Source of the DNA: Cellulomonas sp. S1-8
GTDB lineage: Bacteria > Actinomycetota > Actinomycetes > Actinomycetales > Cellulomonadaceae
Assembly: GCF_026184235.1 (NCBI RefSeq)
Contig: NZ_CP110806.1
Span: 3,720,001-3,784,000 of the forward strand
Direction of reading: 5' to 3'
DNA: 64,000 nucleotides
Shown here: in pieces, positions 60,512 through 64,000 of the stretch
Layout: every line of letters starts with the position of its first letter
Position numbering within the stretch: the first letter of the stretch is position 1
The notes under the pieces: model-generated
The model's input: only the letters and a program-made list of their open reading frames with translations
What the model was told of the DNA's origin: nothing
Databases searched by the model: none
Made by a program: the position numbers and the translations under genes

Positions 60512-61696
60512 GTGAGCAGCCACGACCCCGTCGGTCCCACCTCCCCGCCCGGTGCCGTCCCCGCGCAGTGGGTCCCGCCGCGGCGCGCGACGAGGATGCG
60601 CGACATGGCCGGGCTGCTGGCGGCCGCGCTCGTGGGTGTCGCGGCGCTGGCCGCCCTCGCCCTGATCCTGGTCCAGGTGGGCGTCGGCAAGGGTGTCGTC
60701 GGGACGGCGCTCGCGGTGGTCCCGCTGAGCCTGGTGCTGCTGGGCATCCGCTGGCTCGACCGGTGGGAGCCCGAGCCGCGCGGCGCGCTGGCGTTCGGGC
60801 TGCTGTGGGGTGCGGGGGTCGCGGTCCTGATCTCCCTCGTCGTGAACGACCTCACCATGTACACGGTCGCGCAGGCCACGGGCGACCTCGACGCGGGCGT
60901 GCTCGCCGCGATGCTGGTGTCCGCGCCGGTGGTCGAGGAGCTCGCCAAGGGTGCGGGCGTGCTCGTGCTGTTCCTCGCGCGGCGGCGGTACTTCGACGGG
61001 GTGGTCGACGGGCTCGTGTACGCGGGCGTCGTCGCGGCGGGCTTCGCGTTCACGGAGAACGTCCTGTACTTCGGCCGGGCGGGCGACGCGCTGGCCGAGA
61101 CGTTCGTGCTGCGGGGGCTCGCGACGCCGTTCGCGCACCTGCTGTTCACGGCGTGCACCGGCGCCGCACTGGGGCTCGCGGCCCGCTCGCGCCACCGCGC
61201 GGCGGCGTGGTGGCTCTTCCCGCTCGGCCTGCTGGCCGCGATGGTGGGGCACGCGGCGTGGAACGCGACGAGCCTGTACGCCGGCAGCGGGTACCTGCTG
61301 GTGTTCGCGCTGGTGCAGGTCCCGCTCTTCGCGGGTGTCGTGGGCCTGGCGGTGTGGCTGCGCCGGCAGGAGTCCGCCGTGATCCGGCGGAACCTGGCGG
61401 AGTACGCCCGCGCCGGCTGGTTCGCCCCCCACGAGGTCGACATGCTCGCGTCCCTGCCGCGTCGCAGCACGGCCGTCGGCTGGGCACGGCGCGCGGGGGG
61501 CTCGGCGGCGGGTGAGGCCATGCGCCGGTTCCAGCGGGACGCGACGACGCTGGCGTTCCGGCGTCAGCTCGCCGCGACGGGCCGGATCGACCTGCGCGCG
61601 CACGCCGCGTCGGAGCGCGACCTGCTGACCGCGGTGACGGCCGAACGGCACCTCGTCCTGGCGGCAGCGGCGGCGGCACCCGGCGCGCGTCGGTGA
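60512..61696 (+). CDS. PrsW-family intramembrane metalloprotease
   Basis: 394 residues with about nine hydrophobic segments. The conserved Glu motif is VVEELAKGAGVLVLF, the second motif is FAFTENVLYF, and two His are in ATPFAHLLFTA and MVGHAAWNATS, the metal site of the PrsW/CPBP family. The C-terminal 100 residues are cytoplasmic and basic. PrsW homologues cut anti-sigma factors; no candidate substrate is near. GTG 60512. Confidence 0.88.
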   Translation: MSSHDPVGPTSPPGAVPAQWVPPRRATRMRDMAGLLAAALVGVAALAALALILVQVGVGKGVVGTALAVVPLSLVLLGIRWLDRWEPEPRGALAFGLLWGAGVAVLISLVVNDLTMYTVAQATGDLDAGVLAAMLVSAPVVEELAKGAGVLVLFLARRRYFDGVVDGLVYAGVVAAGFAFTENVLYFGRAGDALAETFVLRGLATPFAHLLFTACTGAALGLAARSRHRAAAWWLFPLGLLAAMVGHAAWNATSLYAGSGYLLVFALVQVPLFAGVVGLAVWLRRQESAVIRRNLAEYARAGWFAPHEVDMLASLPRRSTAVGWARRAGGSAAGEAMRRFQRDATTLAFRRQLAATGRIDLRAHAASERDLLTAVTAERHLVLAAAAAAPGARR

Positions 61697-61698
61697 GC

Positions 61699-62439
61699 TC
61701 AGGCGGGCCAGGTCTCCAGGCGTCCGCACAGGCCGTAGCGGCGGGGTGCCGGGTGGGACTCGACGCGCTCGGCGCGTCCTGCCTGCAGGTGCGGCGCCGC
61801 GCCGCGCATCAGACCCTCGAGGACGCCCGCCGTCGCGTCGGTCTCCGCGAACGCGGTGCGTCCCCACAGGTCCTGCCAGCGTGGCACCGACGTCCGCACG
61901 AGGCGCACGGCCGCGTCGTAGAACGGCTGCAGGGCCGCCCGGGGACCGTTGGCCTCGGCGGCCTCGCGCAGCTGCCCGTACCCCTGCAGCGCCAGGTCGC
62001 GCCGGGCGCGTGCGGCGTGCGCGACCTGCTCGTCGGTCACGTCGGCGTGCGCGCCGGCGCCGGTGGGCAGCGTCGCGGCCTCGCGGTAGGTCGCGACGTC
62101 GAGGAGGGCCGGGGGCGGGAACGTCATGACGGCGTCGCCCATCTCCGGCAGGCCGGCGTTCGACATGACGACGAGCATCTCGAGGTCGCCGTCGTTGACG
62201 GCGCGGTGCACGACGCCCGGCTGGACCGTGACGACGACACCCGGCCGCAGCGGGTGCTCCGCGAAGCCCTCGGGGCCGAGCGTGTGGAGGGCTCCCGTGC
62301 CGGACAGCACCACGTAGGCCTCGGTCGACGCGATGTGGACGTGGGGCGTCCCGCTCCCGGAGCGACCGACGCCGTCGGGGGCCGGCCAGTCGTAGACGCG
62401 CAGCCGGCTGACGGAGACACCCCCGGGAAGATTGGTCAT
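61699..62439 (-). CDS. Cupin-domain protein
   Basis: 246 residues. A cupin barrel at about residues 25-105: TPHVHIASTEAYVVLSGTGAL is motif 1 with metal-binding His and Glu, and VVVTVQPGVVHRAVNDGDLE is motif 2. A C-terminal helical region (about 130-225) has unknown role. Family includes sugar isomerases and oxidases. ATG 62437-62439. Divergent from the GH51 gene, so it may belong to the arabinose pathway. Confidence 0.8.
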   Translation of the reverse strand: MTNLPGGVSVSRLRVYDWPAPDGVGRSGSGTPHVHIASTEAYVVLSGTGALHTLGPEGFAEHPLRPGVVVTVQPGVVHRAVNDGDLEMLVVMSNAGLPEMGDAVMTFPPPALLDVATYREAATLPTGAGAHADVTDEQVAHAARARRDLALQGYGQLREAAEANGPRAALQPFYDAAVRLVRTSVPRWQDLWGRTAFAETDATAGVLEGLMRGAAPHLQAGRAERVESHPAPRRYGLCGRLETWPA

Positions 62440-62519
62440 GCGTTCAGCATGCCTGGCACCGCCCGATGTGCCCAACCGGCCACCTGAGGACGTCCACCGT
62501 GCCGGTATGCTCATCCGGT

Positions 62520-62535
62520 TTACATCGTTGTGAAT
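62520..62535 (+). promoter_or_regulatory. LacI-type operator before GH51
   Basis: TTTACATCGTTGTGAA is a 16-bp imperfect palindrome (12 of 16), 17 bp before the GH51 ATG. It is too close to the start to be a typical promoter part, so repression or roadblock is likely. Confidence 0.55.
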
Positions 62536-62551
62536 CCGATACGGAGCTTCC

Positions 62552-64000
62552 ATGAGCACGCGCGCCACCGTCCTGCTGCACCCCGAGTTCCGGACGGGCA
62601 CGATCGACCGCCGCCTGTTCGGCTCGTTCGTCGAGCACCTCGGCCGCGCCGTGTACACCGGCATCCACGAGCCCGGGCACCCGACGGCGGACGAGCACGG
62701 GTTCCGGCGCGACGTCGCCGACCTCACCCGCGAGCTCGGGGTCACGATCGCGCGCTACCCCGGCGGCAACTTCGTCTCCAACTACGTGTGGGAGGACGGC
62801 GTCGGCCCTGTCGCCGAGCGCAAGCCGTTCATCGACCTCGCCTGGCGGACCGTGGAGCCCAACACCGTCGGGACCGACGAGTTCCTGCAGTGGGCCGAGC
62901 GCGAGGGCATCGAGCCGATGATGGCCGTCAACCTCGGCACGCGGGGCGTCGCCGCCGCGGCCGCGCTCGTCGAGTACTGCAACGGCGTCGCCGGCACGCG
63001 CTGGGCGGACCTGCGCATCGCCAACGGCCGCACCGAGCCCTACGGCGTGCGGCTGTGGTGCCTGGGCAACGAGATGGACGGCCCGTGGCAGATCGGCCAC
63101 AAGGACGCGCACGAGTACGGCCGCCTCGCCGCCGAGGCCGGCAAGGCCATGAAGCTCGTCGACCCGACGGTCGAGCTCGTCGTGTGCGGGTCCTCGGGCA
63201 TGCAGATGGCGACGTTCGGCGAGTGGGAGCAGACCGTCCTGTCGTACACGTACGACCTGGTCGACCACATCTCGATGCACGCGTACTACGAGGAGCTCGA
63301 CGGCGACCGCGCGTCGTTCCTCGGCTCGGCGACGGGCATGGACCGGTTCATCCGCCGGGTCGTCGCGTCGGTCGACGCCGTGGGCGCGCGCCGACGGTCC
63401 GACAAGGAGATCTCCATCTCGTTCGACGAGTGGAACATCTGGTACCTCAAGTCCCGGTTCCCCGGGGAGTCCCACCTGCCCCTGCAGCACCCGCCGGCGC
63501 GCATCATCGAGGACGTCTACTCCGCGCTCGACGCCGTCGTCCTCGGCGACCTGATGGTGACGCTGCTCAACCACGCCGACCGCGTCCCGATCGCGTGCCT
63601 CGCGCAGCTCGTCAACGTCATCGCGCCGATCATGACCGAGCCGGGCGGCGCCGCCTGGAAGCAGCCGACGTTCCACCCGTTCGCGGCCACCGCGCGCCTC
63701 GCGCAGGGCGACGTGCTCGACGTCCGCGTGCAGGCCCCGACGATCACGACCGCCGAGCACGGCGAGGTCCCCGCGGTCACCGCCGCCGTCACGTGGGCGG
63801 GCGAGCCCACGTCCGGCGAGCTGGGCGTCTTCCTCGTCAACCGGACCGCCGAGCCCGTCGAGGTCGAGCTGCGCCACCCCGGCGTCGCCGTCACGCTGCG
63901 GGGCGGCGTGCAGGTCACCGCGGACCACGAGCCCGCCGTCCACGGCCCCGAGCACGCGGCCCGCGTCGAGGCCGGGCACGTGACGACGCTCGACGACGCC
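62552..64000 (+). CDS. GH51 alpha-L-arabinofuranosidase (3' end outside the window)
   Basis: 483 codons present, no signal peptide. Acid/base E174 in LWCLGNEMDGPWQ and nucleophile E293 in ISISFDEWNIWYL. FGSFVEHLGRAVYTGI is the start motif and RYPGGNFVSNYVWEDGVGP follows. Removes arabinofuranosyl side chains from arabinoxylan or arabinan fragments in the cytoplasm, complementing the secreted GH62. ATG 62552 with GGAG 8 nt upstream. The C-terminal beta-sandwich is only partly inside the window (usual length about 500). Confidence 0.95.
   Translation, partial: MSTRATVLLHPEFRTGTIDRRLFGSFVEHLGRAVYTGIHEPGHPTADEHGFRRDVADLTRELGVTIARYPGGNFVSNYVWEDGVGPVAERKPFIDLAWRTVEPNTVGTDEFLQWAEREGIEPMMAVNLGTRGVAAAAALVEYCNGVAGTRWADLRIANGRTEPYGVRLWCLGNEMDGPWQIGHKDAHEYGRLAAEAGKAMKLVDPTVELVVCGSSGMQMATFGEWEQTVLSYTYDLVDHISMHAYYEELDGDRASFLGSATGMDRFIRRVVASVDAVGARRRSDKEISISFDEWNIWYLKSRFPGESHLPLQHPPARIIEDVYSALDAVVLGDLMVTLLNHADRVPIACLAQLVNVIAPIMTEPGGAAWKQPTFHPFAATARLAQGDVLDVRVQAPTITTAEHGEVPAVTAAVTWAGEPTSGELGVFLVNRTAEPVEVELRHPGVAVTLRGGVQVTADHEPAVHGPEHAARVEAGHVTTLDDA

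Overview
The window is very GC-rich actinobacterial DNA with strong third-position GC bias, many GTG starts and many 1-8 nt start/stop overlaps. A secreted modular xylanase with Pro-Thr linkers and a CBM2, plus a wide set of hemicellulose- and pectin-type glycosidases, transporters and LacI regulators, points to a soil cellulolytic actinobacterium such as Cellulomonas or a close relative. The genus is an inference. No rRNA, tRNA, CRISPR array, insertion sequence or integrase was seen.

Layout. (1) 1-2547, minus: an overlapping YbjN / HSP90-type / unknown operon. (2) 2786-6975, plus: a WXG100-like gene, a long secreted-toxin-like gene and partner genes. Its 3' part has been tandemly duplicated as a 1.25-kb unit, leaving an orphan toxin C-terminal cassette with its own partner. 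(3) 7062-9742: an HTH/PIN toxin-antitoxin pair, an alpha/beta hydrolase and a MazEF-like pair. (4) 9872-19456: a sugar-import and glycosidase operon (two CUT1 permeases, binding lipoprotein, GH39, DUF624, GH42) facing a LacI gene, with a LacI-type palindrome inside the operon's predicted promoter. (5) 19527-28444: GH95, trmL, a gamma-glutamyltransferase-like protein, an amidohydrolase with a GntR regulator, a lipoprotein and an esterase. (6) 28460-34691: a hexuronate catabolism cluster (kdgK, eda, uxaC, LacI, uxuB) around a divergent operator region. (7) 34982-41407: a septum-formation lipoprotein and a six-gene minus-strand operon with two complete NitT/TauT-type ABC importers downstream of a TPP riboswitch. 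(8) 41568-50404: ArsR/SRPBCC pair, AEC transporter, XRE-cupin, FAD oxidoreductase, methyltransferase, second GH42, orphan ABC ATPase and a degenerate GGDEF protein. (9) 50742-57136: GH10-CBM2-GH62 xylanase, LacI regulator and GH3 enzyme. (10) 57274-64000: a mazF remnant, a DNA polymerase I-like protein, an acetyltransferase, a PrsW-like protease, a cupin and the start of a GH51 arabinofuranosidase.

How the genes work together. The secreted GH10-CBM2-GH62 enzyme would cut arabinoxylan outside the cell. The binding-protein transporter and the unsecreted GH39, GH42, GH3, GH51 and GH95 enzymes would finish side-chain-bearing oligosaccharides inside. The hexuronate cluster would feed glucuronate or galacturonate through KDG into KDPG cleavage. 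LacI-type operators sit before most of these units. Two things look least explained: the duplicated secretion/toxin-like cassette, and a 64-bp palindromic element found seven times, six of them inside coding regions of two unrelated membrane transporters.
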